Below are positions 15,968 through 24,935 of a stretch of 64,000 bases of DNA, one piece after another (position 1 is the first letter of the stretch; the number at the start of each line of letters is the position of its first letter). The notes under the pieces are model-generated. The model was given only the letters and a program-made list of their open reading frames with translations, had not been told where the DNA came from and ran no database searches. This DNA comes from Acidimicrobiia bacterium (GTDB lineage Bacteria; Actinomycetota; Acidimicrobiia; Acidimicrobiales; MedAcidi-G1), in contig DUCC01000029.1 in assembly GCA_012959995.1 (NCBI GenBank), forward strand, positions 1 to 64,000. The letters are read 5' to 3'. A program made the translations under genes and the position numbers.

Positions 15968-17455
15968 CTAACTCACGATCACCGTGCCCATCATCCAAGG
16001 ATGAGGGGTGCAGAAGTAATCAAACGTTCCGGCCTCGGTAAAGGTGTACGAAAATGTTTCCCCGGGCGCAATGTCACCCGAATCAAACAACCCGTCAGGG
16101 CTTGCCACAGTGCCTGTGGAAGAACCCGAAGTAACGGTGTGCGCCACCGCATCGTTATTGGTCCAAGTCACTGTGGTGCCCACAGCAATGATGGGAGACC
16201 CAGGTAAAAAGAAGTCAGAGGCCCCTGGATCCCATGCTCCATCCGGGATAGAAATAGCCCCCGGCTCATCTGCCGGTGGCTCAGCTGGCGTGGGGTCAAC
16301 CGTTTGGCCATCCGCATAAATTTCTGGGTTGGCGTCACCGGTGATATGGACCAGGCCAATAGCACCCTTAGCGAAGGTGCGAATCAATGCATGGTCCACC
16401 AAAATCACGGTGCTAGGTACCAAACCAATTAGCTCGGTCACCGTGCCGCCGCCCGCTACCACCAAAGTGCTTTGCGAACCTCGGATGACCGAATTAAGCG
16501 GGTGAGTTGCTGCTTCGGGATAAACCACATCCCACTGCGACCCGATGGGGTGCCAGTTGGAGTCCAGGTTGAGGCCTTCGTTCACCATGTAAATCCGCGA
16601 ACGCTCACCGACCTGCATTTCCAGAGCGTTGTCGCCGGTCAGCGCATCGGTACGACCGTTAAAAGTCACGTAGCGAGGGGTTTCAGTCCACAAAGAATCT
16701 GGGTCATAGGTGGCTACGCCGTCGGCATCAGCTTCGCTGACGTACCACTCAGACTGCATAACTGCCCACTCATGATCAACTTCTGGCAAAGGAGTTTCTG
16801 GGTCGACGATGAACATTCCGTACATACCGTGAGCAATGTGCTTGGGCACATCACCGAAAGCACAGTGATACATGAAGGCCCCAGGGAACAACAAACGCAC
16901 CGAAATAGTGGCTGACTCTCCAGGAGCAACCACCAATCCAGCCGCCCCGCCGCCTTGGCCGGTTACCGCATGGAAGTCAATGTTGTGCGGGTGTTCGTTG
17001 CTGGCCAAGTTGGTCAGCGTGATGACTGCCATGTCACCCACCCGGCCACGCAAGACCGGGCCTGGCGAGCCACAAATCGTGTTGGTGTCGCCCGCTACAC
17101 GAAAGCCCCACATTTCGGTGGTGACTCCGTTGGCCGGGTCAAGGTCACACATCCCTTCAATGGCTTCAAGTTCAATGCTGAAAGTGCGCTGATCAGTACG
17201 GGTTATAGGAGCCGGAACTTCCGGGGCATAGGCCACATGTACTTCGCTAGCATCGGCTGCTTTAAGACCAGCAGCGGGGCTAAGGATGGGCAATATTGAT
17301 TCCCGAGTGCTTGAATCATTCGTGGCAAAGGGCGACAAAACTTCACCCGAGACAGAAGGGGTAGTTTCGGTATCGGTTCCACAGGCAGAGACAACAAAAG
17401 CTGTTAATGCAGCGATCGCCACCAGCCGGTGAATTGTTCGGTGTTTGGAAAACAT
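15968..17455 (-). CDS. NirK-like copper oxidoreductase lipoprotein with C-terminal cupredoxin
   Basis: 495 residues from ATG at 17455, which has GGAG upstream and gives a lipoprotein signal ending VVSAC. Two cupredoxin domains match copper nitrite reductase. HPHNIDFHAVTGQGGG has the type 1 ligand His157, catalytic Asp160 and type 2 ligand His162. FMYHCAFGDVPKHIAHGM has type 2 His197, type 1 Cys198, then His206 and Met211. VDHALIRTFAKGAIG has the third type 2 ligand, His355. The motif that carries the second catalytic His in NirK (IGGHGD) reads IGSQWD, so Gln307 replaces it. A third cupredoxin domain is fused at the end (VAHTVTSG ... YFCTPHPWMMG) with its own His, Cys, His and Met. Probable role: copper-dependent nitrite or NO-related reaction outside the membrane; activity is uncertain because of the Gln. 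Confidence 0.8.
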   Translation of the reverse strand: MFSKHRTIHRLVAIAALTAFVVSACGTDTETTPSVSGEVLSPFATNDSSTRESILPILSPAAGLKAADASEVHVAYAPEVPAPITRTDQRTFSIELEAIEGMCDLDPANGVTTEMWGFRVAGDTNTICGSPGPVLRGRVGDMAVITLTNLASNEHPHNIDFHAVTGQGGGAAGLVVAPGESATISVRLLFPGAFMYHCAFGDVPKHIAHGMYGMFIVDPETPLPEVDHEWAVMQSEWYVSEADADGVATYDPDSLWTETPRYVTFNGRTDALTGDNALEMQVGERSRIYMVNEGLNLDSNWHPIGSQWDVVYPEAATHPLNSVIRGSQSTLVVAGGGTVTELIGLVPSTVILVDHALIRTFAKGAIGLVHITGDANPEIYADGQTVDPTPAEPPADEPGAISIPDGAWDPGASDFFLPGSPIIAVGTTVTWTNNDAVAHTVTSGSSTGTVASPDGLFDSGDIAPGETFSYTFTEAGTFDYFCTPHPWMMGTVIVS

Positions 17456-17534
17456 GACCTTGCTCCAATTGTTGACGATGGCCACCTCATAGCAACCCAT
17501 GCCACAACAGTAGAAATAAGAAAAAGACCTCCCT

Positions 17535-17550
17535 AGGGACCATGGTCCCT
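17535..17550. promoter_or_regulatory. 16-bp perfect palindrome, DosR/DevR-box-like operator
   Basis: AGGGACCATGGTCCCT is a perfect palindrome and contains GGGAC-N4-GTCCC, the core of the mycobacterial DosR (DevR) box. It lies between the divergent nirK-like gene (start 17455) and GMC oxidoreductase gene (start 17615). A second short palindrome, CCCTAGGG, overlaps it at 17531-17538. DosR-type regulators respond to hypoxia and NO in mycobacteria; that link here is inference. Confidence 0.55.
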
Positions 17551-17614
17551 ATTCAGTTGGTCACTCGTCACACCGTAAAAACACCGCTACCTTAAAGGCT
17601 AAGGAGCCTTCTTT

Positions 17615-19306
17615 ATGAACGAAAAAAATATTGATTATGACTTCGATGTGCTGGTGGTTGGTAGCGGCTTTGGGGGCAGCGTTACTGCTCTTCGTCTAAC
17701 CGAAAAGGGCTACCGAGTTGGAGTGTTAGAAGCCGGTAAACGGTTTGGGGCTAAGGACTTTCCAAAAACTAATTGGAATCTTCGCAAGTTTTTGTACTTC
17801 CCTCGCTTGGGGCTACGCGGCATACAGCGCATCACCGTTCTTAGCGATGCACTGGTACTTTCAGGCGCGGGGGTAGGCGGCGGGTCTTTGGTTTATGCCA
17901 ACACCCTTTACCAGCCTCTTGACGCTTTTTATGTTGACCCGCAGTGGGCAAAAATAACTGACTGGCGTAGTGAACTTGCCCTCTTTTATGACCAAGCCGC
18001 CCGCATGCTCGGTGTGGTAACCGCTCCAACCACTGCCCCTAACGATGCGGTGGTTAAAGCCCTCGGAGAGCGCCTCGGGGTAGCGGACACCTACCGGCCC
18101 ACCGAGGTAGGGGTTTATTTTGGCCAACCCGGAGAGACAGTAAGCGACCCATTTTTTGGCGGCGCGGGGCCAGACCGAACCGGCTGCATCGAATGTGGCG
18201 GGTGCATGGTGGGGTGCCAACACAACGCAAAAAACACTTTGGACCGCAACTATTTGTTTTTAGCCGAACAAGCGGGAGCCACCGTGTTACCGGAACGCCA
18301 AGTAACCGAAGTGCGACCCCTTAGCGAAGGCGGCTACCTGGTGACCTCCGAACGTCCTGGCCCTCGACGAAACAAAAAAGTACAGCAACATCGTGCCGAA
18401 CAAGTGGTGTTCTCTGCCGGGGTGCTCGGCACAGTACGGCTATTAGCTGAGATGAAAGAAGCCGGCTCTTTGCCACATTTATCGCCCCGGTTGGGTGAAC
18501 TCACCCGCACCAACTCGGAGTCCATTTTGGGGGCGGGCACCAACCGAGTTACCGAGACCGATTACTCCACGGGCATCGCTATCAGTTCGTCTATTTACCC
18601 AGATGAACATACTCATATTGAAGGAGTGCGTTATCCAGCAGGTTCCAACGCAATGGGACTGCTTTCGGTGCCACTGGTAGATGGAGGAGGACGAGTACCG
18701 CGGCTGGTTCGTTTTATTGGTCAAACCCTCCGACATCCGTTGCGATTTCTGCGCAGCCTTTCAGTTCGACGGTGGTCGGAACGAACAGTGATTTTGTTGG
18801 TGATGCAAAGCCATGACAACAGCATCAACTTGCGTTGGCGCCGCAAACGCCGAGGAGTCAAACTGCGGTCCGAACAAGGCACCGGGCAACCCAACCCCAC
18901 CTATATTCCTCAAGCATCCGAAGCGGCCCGCCAAGCCGCCGACATCATGGGAGGTCAGCCGTTTGGCTCACTCAATGAGTCTCTACGAGACACCCCGGTG
19001 ACCGCTCATATTCTGGGCGGGTGCGTCATTGGTGCTGATGCCGAACACGGAGTCATAGACCCCTACCAACGGGTGTACGGACACCCCGGCCTCCATATCG
19101 CCGACGGGTCCACCATTAGCGCCAACCTGGGGGTCAACCCTTCGCTGACTATCACCGCCCAAGCCGAACGGGCCATGGCGCTGTGGCCCAACAAAGGCGA
19201 CCCCGATCCTCGCCCACAGTTAGGGGGCCCTTACCGGCAGGTGACCCCGGTGTCGCCCCGGTCGCCGGTCGTTCCCGCCGATGCCCCGGCCGCGCTGGAC
19301 TGGTAA
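17615..19306 (+). CDS. GMC-family FAD oxidoreductase (cholesterol-oxidase-like)
   Basis: 563 residues. An N-terminal FAD-binding motif (FDVLVVGSGFGGSVTALRL) is followed by LSGAGVGGGSLVYAN, typical of the cholesterol-oxidase branch. A cysteine motif GCIECGGCMVGCQHNAKNTL lies near residues 190-210, and the C-terminal flavin motif HILGGCVIGA with ADGSTISANLGVNPSLTITA ends the enzyme. It probably oxidises a sterol-like or other hydrophobic alcohol. The ribosome site AAGGAG at 17601-17606 sits in the loop of an AAGGCT/AGCCTT hairpin. Confidence 0.85.
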   Translation: MNEKNIDYDFDVLVVGSGFGGSVTALRLTEKGYRVGVLEAGKRFGAKDFPKTNWNLRKFLYFPRLGLRGIQRITVLSDALVLSGAGVGGGSLVYANTLYQPLDAFYVDPQWAKITDWRSELALFYDQAARMLGVVTAPTTAPNDAVVKALGERLGVADTYRPTEVGVYFGQPGETVSDPFFGGAGPDRTGCIECGGCMVGCQHNAKNTLDRNYLFLAEQAGATVLPERQVTEVRPLSEGGYLVTSERPGPRRNKKVQQHRAEQVVFSAGVLGTVRLLAEMKEAGSLPHLSPRLGELTRTNSESILGAGTNRVTETDYSTGIAISSSIYPDEHTHIEGVRYPAGSNAMGLLSVPLVDGGGRVPRLVRFIGQTLRHPLRFLRSLSVRRWSERTVILLVMQSHDNSINLRWRRKRRGVKLRSEQGTGQPNPTYIPQASEAARQAADIMGGQPFGSLNESLRDTPVTAHILGGCVIGADAEHGVIDPYQRVYGHPGLHIADGSTISANLGVNPSLTITAQAERAMALWPNKGDPDPRPQLGGPYRQVTPVSPRSPVVPADAPAALDW

Positions 19307-19400
19307 CAAACGTTGATGAGGAGTACTTCAATACGCCTTTTGTTTGCGGTATGTTTATCAGTAACAAAGTGAGTGTTGAACTTGAAAGTTAAATCATTTC

Positions 19401-20126
19401 ATGGCCATGAACGAGACGATTGAAATTCACCGGGCCGCTGATCGGTTCTCCACAGAACTGGATTGGCTCCAAGCCCGCCATAGCTTTAGTTTCGGTTCGC
19501 ATTACGACCCCGGCAACGTCGGCCATGGGCTACTGATCGTTTCCAACGAGGATCGGATTGCCCCAGGAGGAGGCTTCGGGCCTCACCCGCATGCCGACAT
19601 GGAGATCGTGACCTGGGTGCTGCAAGGCGCTCTCGAACATCAAGACTCAAAGGGAAACCACGGTGTTTTGCGCCCCGGTCTGGCCCAGAGAATGTCAGCG
19701 GGAAGCGGGATCACCCACGCCGAGACGAACGCCAGCACAACCGAGCCAGTTCATCTTGTACAGATGTGGGTGGTGCCGGATAGCACAGGTATTGAACCAA
19801 GTTACGAAGACCGTGATTTCTCAGAGGATTTGACTGCCCGTGGGCTGATCGCCGTGGCCTCTGGCCAAGGTCATGGGGGAGCGATGCCTATTTGCCAGCG
19901 AGGAGCAGTTATGTGGGTTGGGCGTCTCGTTGATAACGAGACAGTAGAGATACCAGACGCGCCCTTTGTGCATCTCTTCGTTGCCAAAGGCACGCTGGAA
20001 TTAAACAGTTCAATTTTTGAACAAGGTGATGCGGCTCGGTTGGTTCAAGCCGGTACCCAACTGGTGACCAGTGTCGGGGAGAGCGAAGTCATTATTTGGG
20101 AAACTCAACAGGAAGCCAACCGTTAA
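19401..20126 (+). CDS. Pirin family protein (quercetin 2,3-dioxygenase-like)
   Basis: 241 residues. The bicupin N-terminal domain carries HRAADRFSTELDWLQARHSFSFG, FGPHPHADMEIVTWVLQGALEHQDS and SAGSGITHAETN, which contain the metal-binding His/Glu set of bacterial pirins such as YhhW. A second, weaker cupin half follows. Family members bind iron and some open flavonol rings; redox sensing has also been proposed. It follows the GMC gene on the same strand with a 94 bp gap. Confidence 0.85.
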   Translation: MAMNETIEIHRAADRFSTELDWLQARHSFSFGSHYDPGNVGHGLLIVSNEDRIAPGGGFGPHPHADMEIVTWVLQGALEHQDSKGNHGVLRPGLAQRMSAGSGITHAETNASTTEPVHLVQMWVVPDSTGIEPSYEDRDFSEDLTARGLIAVASGQGHGGAMPICQRGAVMWVGRLVDNETVEIPDAPFVHLFVAKGTLELNSSIFEQGDAARLVQAGTQLVTSVGESEVIIWETQQEANR

Positions 20127-20149
20127 CAAGAGGTCTGTCACTTCGCGCT

Positions 20150-20256
20150 GTTCTCGTGCTAAAAGATTACGGGGTTTTTCGGTGCATCTCTGGCCAGAAC
20201 ATACGGTGATTTTGTTAATCGTGCTGAGCCAACGCAACAGCATCAACCTGTACTGA
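20150..20256 (+). pseudogene. Fragment of a GMC oxidoreductase gene
   Basis: A short frame encodes LRGFSVHLWPEHTVILLIVL followed by SQRNSINLY and a stop at 20256. It aligns with LRSLSVRRWSERTVILLVMQ followed by SHDNSINLRW in the intact GMC gene (about 18750-18830), and the DNA is also similar (ACGGTGATTTTGTTAATCGT against ACAGTGATTTTGTTGGTGAT). No other part of such a gene is present. It is a remnant of a second copy, now downstream of the pirin gene. Confidence 0.55.
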
Positions 20257-20321
20257 TGCCCATCACCTGGTGAGCGACCTCTCCCCGTGGGTACGGTCTC
20301 AGGTGCCTTTTGAGCGTTTGA

Positions 20322-21296
20322 TTATTGGCGTAAAGAACCGAGAGCAAAGGTGTGCGGAACGGGCAGTTGATTACGCCAATTGGTGCGCCACACTTCGGCG
20401 GTTAAAACCCCTACGGGCATCGGGGTAGCAACAAAACTAGGTTTTACCGGTACCAACGGTTTAACCACTACATCATGGTTAGGCACCATGAAATAGGGAA
20501 ACGAAAAACGATCCGGGCCCCGGTTGATAACCCGATGAGGAGTGGCGGCGTAGTGCCCACCCGACCAGACCTCCATCATCTCTCCGGTGTTAATGAGTAG
20601 GGCTTCAGGTGGGCAATTCACAGAAATCCAAGAACCATCACGGCCCAACACCTCGAGCCCACCTACTGGGTCAGGATGCAACAAAGTAAAAACGTTGGTG
20701 TCTTTATGCGGATGGATCCCAAAATCGGCACCAGCGGGTTGCGTCGGGTAATGCAGCAACGTCATGTTGGTCAACGGTGCTGTAAAACAACACGACAAAG
20801 ATAGCGGGTCAAGATCAAGCGCCGCCGCACTCAAGGCCAGCAAAAGATTGGCCAAGTCATCACAAGCCGACCAATAAGTCAAAACGGTTTCCTCCATGCC
20901 CGCAACTTCAGACAACCACTGGTTGTTTCCGTAAAGGGCGCACTCTTGGCGCACCGAGTGTTCAACCGGGCACTCCCAATGGAGCTTGAAAGCTTCGTAA
21001 GCATCTGGGAGAACACCGGTCACCTCACCCCGGTTCGGGCTAAAGAATCCGAAAGGAACAAAACCACGGTAGTTCTTCGCTGTGATCTGAAAGCGCTGCT
21101 TTGTTTCTTCACGCAGCGAAAAAACCTCCTGAGTCAGCGAGCGCATCTTGGCGAAAAGACCAAGATCGACGCTGTGGCCGGTTACCGCCGCAAAACCAAC
21201 CTCACGCCACGCCCGGTCCAGTAACCGTCCAGCATTGTCGCCTTGAAGGTTAATCACCGGGATTCCTGCCACCCCCAAAGCATAGTTTCTGGCCAC
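20322..21296 (-). CDS. Isopenicillin N synthase-like 2-oxoglutarate/Fe(II) oxygenase
   Basis: 324 residues. The N-terminal domain (IPVINLQGD, WREVGFAAVTGHSVD) and the core motifs FGIHPHKDTNVFTLLHPDPVGGLEVL and TPHRVINRGPDRFSFPYF are those of the plant/IPNS-type dioxygenases. The HxD pair is His-Lys-Asp, the distal His is in TPHRV, and the R-x-S motif for 2-oxoglutarate is RFS. It probably hydroxylates or desaturates a small molecule. It is divergent from the multicopper oxidase. Confidence 0.85.
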   Translation of the reverse strand: MARNYALGVAGIPVINLQGDNAGRLLDRAWREVGFAAVTGHSVDLGLFAKMRSLTQEVFSLREETKQRFQITAKNYRGFVPFGFFSPNRGEVTGVLPDAYEAFKLHWECPVEHSVRQECALYGNNQWLSEVAGMEETVLTYWSACDDLANLLLALSAAALDLDPLSLSCCFTAPLTNMTLLHYPTQPAGADFGIHPHKDTNVFTLLHPDPVGGLEVLGRDGSWISVNCPPEALLINTGEMMEVWSGGHYAATPHRVINRGPDRFSFPYFMVPNHDVVVKPLVPVKPSFVATPMPVGVLTAEVWRTNWRNQLPVPHTFALGSLRQ

Positions 21297-21463
21297 GTGT
21301 CGGCTAGCGGTTGCCGTTCAAATGGCCGTGTTAGAAGGTGTTACCATGAAATCTTGCTTTGGGGTTGGCGCCCTAGCGAGCAACAATGACAAACCAACTC
21401 TTCATGTCGCCTTAACAAACTCTTCCCAAAATAATGCGAGAACCCCGACCAAGAAGACCTGTT

Positions 21464-22912
21464 ATGACCACCCTTAATCGACGAAAATTTTTAATACTCG
21501 GTGCTGGCGCCGTAGTTGGGGCAAGTGCCTTCCCACTTTTGGGTTGTGGAAGTGATGAAGAGGTTGCTCCGCTTGGGGCCGCCTTGGGGAGCGCTTCAAC
21601 TTTTTTGACTCCTACCGAGATCATTTCGACCGATGGGGTGCTCGAAACTTCTCTGATTATGGCGGCGGCCATGGTGCCTTTCGGTGACGGCGAACGCTGG
21701 GCCTACACCTATAACGGCGCCACCCCTGGACCCACCCTGCGCGTTCGCCCCGGTGACCTCATGCGCATACGGGTAGTGAACCAACTCGGAAGCCCCACTA
21801 ATCTGCACACCCACGGTCTGTATGTTTCCCCCGAAGGCAATAGCGACAACGTTTTCGTCAGCATCGCCCCCGGTGAAGAATTTCTTTTTGAAATACAACT
21901 TCCCGAAAACCATCGAGGAGGCACCTACTGGTATCACCCGCATCGCCACGGCTACGTCGCCGAACAAGTATCAGCAGGCTTAGCTGGCATGATCATCGTG
22001 GAAGGTGACTATGACAGCGACCCCGTGCTGGCCGCCGCCACCGAACGAATCATGGTGCTCAGCGACCCCGCTATTGGCCAAGACAATGGCATTGTCTCTG
22101 TCTCTATGATGGATCGCATGATGGGCCGAGAAGGCGACCTCGTCACTATAAACGGTGTACACCAACCCGTCATGGCCGCCGAAACGGGCTCCCTTGAGCG
22201 GTGGCGATTAGTAAACGCCAGCTCTTCACGCTTTTACAATCTCGCTTTAGTTGGTGCCCCCACGGTGTTGGCCGGTAACGATGGCGGTCTCATGGAAACA
22301 CCACAGCAAATTGACTCACTGCTTTTGGCCCCCGGCGAACGAGCCGAGTTGCTGGTAGCAGCAAACGAACCAGGAACCATTGTCTTGCAAACCACCCACT
22401 ACGACCGAGGCGGTATGGGCGGTATGGGCGGCTCAGACAGCAATGAGCCCATTGACCTCTTAGCTTTGGAAGTCACCGGGTTAACAAAAGAAGCCGCTAT
22501 GCCTACACGAATCGAAAAAGCAGCAATCGCCAAACCGCGGGCCTTCACCGGCCAACGAACGTTGGAACTAAACATGTCCGGCATGTCGTTGACCATTGAC
22601 GGTAAAATCTTTGACCACGAACGAGTTGACCAACACCTCACTCTGGGCGATGTTGAAGAGTGGACCATCACCAACCCCTCCACGATGGACCACCCTTTCC
22701 ATATCCACATTTGGCAGTTTCAAGTAACTGACGCCAGCGACCAGCGCCTCATCTCACCTGGGCTTAAAGACACCGTGGTAGTGCCAGCTGGCGGATGGGT
22801 CAAGTTTGTTCTTCATATCACCGGCTTCACCGGCAAAGCGGTGTATCACTGTCACATCTTGGACCACGAAGACCAAGGAATGATGGGCATTTTTGAAACC
22901 ACTGCTCGCTAA
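21464..22912 (+). CDS. Three-domain multicopper oxidase (laccase/CueO-like), Tat-exported
   Basis: 482 residues from ATG at 21464; this start gives a twin-arginine signal (LNRRKFLILGAGAVVGASAF, then a Cys in LLGCG that could be lipidated). All four copper motifs are present: NLHTHG, YWYHPHRHG, DHPFHIHIWQF and VYHCHILDHEDQGMMG. Met-rich MGRE and GGMGGMGG segments are reminiscent of cuprous oxidases. Probable role: oxidation of Cu(I), phenolics or metals in the periplasmic space. Confidence 0.9.
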   Translation: MTTLNRRKFLILGAGAVVGASAFPLLGCGSDEEVAPLGAALGSASTFLTPTEIISTDGVLETSLIMAAAMVPFGDGERWAYTYNGATPGPTLRVRPGDLMRIRVVNQLGSPTNLHTHGLYVSPEGNSDNVFVSIAPGEEFLFEIQLPENHRGGTYWYHPHRHGYVAEQVSAGLAGMIIVEGDYDSDPVLAAATERIMVLSDPAIGQDNGIVSVSMMDRMMGREGDLVTINGVHQPVMAAETGSLERWRLVNASSSRFYNLALVGAPTVLAGNDGGLMETPQQIDSLLLAPGERAELLVAANEPGTIVLQTTHYDRGGMGGMGGSDSNEPIDLLALEVTGLTKEAAMPTRIEKAAIAKPRAFTGQRTLELNMSGMSLTIDGKIFDHERVDQHLTLGDVEEWTITNPSTMDHPFHIHIWQFQVTDASDQRLISPGLKDTVVVPAGGWVKFVLHITGFTGKAVYHCHILDHEDQGMMGIFETTAR

Positions 22913-22954
22913 GCGGGTGAAGGTAAAACCCCCTTCAGCGTGTAGAACTAAGGC

Positions 22955-24067
22955 GTGCTGGACTTTTCTCTCACCCCAGAATTAGAAAAACTCAGAAATC
23001 ACGCCGCGGAAGTAGCCGCCGCCGGGGTTGCCCAATTTGGCCGCCACACCGATAGTTGGATAAACGGGTACAGCCCCGAATTCTCTCAAGTTATGGCCGC
23101 AGAAGGCTGGATAGGCATGGGGTGGCCTAAAAAACACGGTGGGGGACAACGCCCTCCATTAGAACGGGTCATCGTGGCCGAAGAAATGATCGCCGCCGGT
23201 GCCCCCATTGCCGGCATGTGGTTCGCCGATCGGCAAATGGGGCCCAGCCTGATCGCCCACGGCACTGCCGAACAACAAGTCGAATATTTGCCAGCCATGC
23301 TGAGCGGCGAAAGCACTTGGTGCATCGGTATGAGCGAGCCCGATGCCGGTTCCGACTTGGCTTCGCTCAAAACCTTTGCTCAACACACCGGTGACCATTG
23401 GGTGATCAACGGTCAAAAAATTTGGACCAGTTTCGGCGACCGAGCAGACTTCATCTACCTCATCTGTCGCACCACCGCCGAAGGGCCGCCCCACAAAGGC
23501 ATCTCCGAAATAGTGGTCCCTATGGACCTGCCCGGCATTGAAGTACGCCCCATTACTGACATGACCACCAACCGGCATTTCTGCGAGGTCTACTTCACCG
23601 ACGTTGAGGTGCCTATTGAAAACCTGGTGGGGGTGGAAGGCAGCGCCTTTAGCCAAACCATGAAACAACTGGAGTTCGAGCGCGGGGGCATTGACCGCCT
23701 GGTCTCTAACCGACCGCTGTACGACCTGGCTCTTGAACACGCCGATCGAAGCGACGCTCGGGTGCGACAAGAAATAGCCCGTCTGGAAACCGGCTACCGG
23801 TTGGGCCGCCTGCTGGTGTATCGCGAAGTGAAACGCCAAGCCCCGGCTGGGTTTAGCGCCGCCACCAAGGCCTACTGCACCGAACATGAACAACGGGTGG
23901 CAGAGTTTGTTTTCCAAACCTTGGGGCCGCAAGCCACCCTGTGGAACGACGATGTCAAAGGGCTGGTCTACGCCCCCGGTTACACCATCATGGGCGGCAC
24001 ATCAAACATTATGCGCAACATCTTGGGCGAACGGGTGCTCGGTTTGCCTCGCGAGCCCCGCAAATAA
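22955..24067 (+). CDS. Acyl-CoA dehydrogenase
   Basis: 370 residues from GTG at 22955 with AAGG just upstream. Typical motifs are WPKKHGGGQRPPLERVIVAEEM, WCIGMSEPDAGSDLASLKT (FAD and substrate contact), WVINGQKIWTSFGDRADFIYLICRT and the C-terminal GYTIMGGTSNIMRNILGERVLGLP. It reduces FAD while forming the enoyl-CoA. The substrate is unknown. Its TAA stop overlaps the ATG of the next gene (TAATG), so the two are translationally coupled. Confidence 0.9.
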   Translation: MLDFSLTPELEKLRNHAAEVAAAGVAQFGRHTDSWINGYSPEFSQVMAAEGWIGMGWPKKHGGGQRPPLERVIVAEEMIAAGAPIAGMWFADRQMGPSLIAHGTAEQQVEYLPAMLSGESTWCIGMSEPDAGSDLASLKTFAQHTGDHWVINGQKIWTSFGDRADFIYLICRTTAEGPPHKGISEIVVPMDLPGIEVRPITDMTTNRHFCEVYFTDVEVPIENLVGVEGSAFSQTMKQLEFERGGIDRLVSNRPLYDLALEHADRSDARVRQEIARLETGYRLGRLLVYREVKRQAPAGFSAATKAYCTEHEQRVAEFVFQTLGPQATLWNDDVKGLVYAPGYTIMGGTSNIMRNILGERVLGLPREPRK

Positions 24068-24918
24068 TGTCCGCAACCGAATATCCCCTGCAATGGCCTG
24101 CCATGACCTTGGCCGAACGCGAAGAGGCCTACTCGCCCAGTTCGTGCATTGGCGGCGACTACCTACCTTTCATAGAGGCCTACATTACGCAAAGCGCGGC
24201 AACTCGAGCCAAAATTGGCGAAGGTCAAGAGATCGCCTACGGGCCAGCACCAAGCCAAACCTTGGATCTCTTTTTACCGGCATTGCCCGAAGGCCAGCAA
24301 GCCCCCCTACTGGTTTTTATCCACGGCGGATATTGGCAAGAACTCTCCAAGCGTGAATCTTCTTTTGCCGCACCGGCTTGGGTCAAACAAGGGGTGGCTT
24401 TTGCTGCTCTGGACTACACGCTGGCCCCCCAAGCAACACTGGCCGAAATCGTGGAAGAAAGCCGCCAAGCAATTCGCCACCTCATTACCCAATCCGCAGA
24501 ACTTCAGATTGATGCACAACGCATCGTGCTGGTGGGCAGCTCGGCCGGCGCCTATTTGGCCGCCATGGTGGCCTACGAAGTGCCGGTGTTGGCCACCATG
24601 TTGATTTCAGGGATCTTTGAACTAGCCCCTCTTGTCGGAACATCCATCAATGAAGCGCTTGGCCTCACCGAAACTGAGGCCCGTGCCTTGAGCCCACAGC
24701 CTGAAGCAGGGTTTCCTCGTAGCATCGTGTGTTGGGGAGAAAACGAAACCACCGAGTTTAAGGCACAAAGCCAAGCCTTTGCGGCAACTCTTGAAGAGTT
24801 GGGCACCCCATGCACGGATTTTGAGGTAACAGGACGCAACCATTTTGACGTAGTGTTCGAACTGGCCGACCTCAGCACACCAGTTGCTCGACAAACCCTC
24901 TCGCTACTGAAGCCATAA
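24067..24918 (+). CDS. Alpha/beta hydrolase, probable kynurenine formamidase
   Basis: 283 residues from ATG at 24067, chosen because it overlaps the preceding stop. LLVFIHGGYWQELSKRESSF is the HGG oxyanion motif of the AFMID-type arylformamidases, VLVGSSAGAYLAAM holds the nucleophile Ser159, and RNHFDVVFEL has the catalytic His. Arylformamidases hydrolyse N-formylkynurenine to kynurenine and formate. The next gene encodes tryptophan 2,3-dioxygenase, which makes that substrate, so the assignment is well supported by context. It is not the metal-dependent KynB type usual in bacteria. Confidence 0.8.
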   Translation: MSATEYPLQWPAMTLAEREEAYSPSSCIGGDYLPFIEAYITQSAATRAKIGEGQEIAYGPAPSQTLDLFLPALPEGQQAPLLVFIHGGYWQELSKRESSFAAPAWVKQGVAFAALDYTLAPQATLAEIVEESRQAIRHLITQSAELQIDAQRIVLVGSSAGAYLAAMVAYEVPVLATMLISGIFELAPLVGTSINEALGLTETEARALSPQPEAGFPRSIVCWGENETTEFKAQSQAFAATLEELGTPCTDFEVTGRNHFDVVFELADLSTPVARQTLSLLKP

Positions 24919-24935
24919 GAAATAGGAGCATTATC

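Noticed and set aside
17843-18223. Reverse-strand frames inside the GMC gene
   Set aside because: No motif or start signal; shadows of the forward gene.
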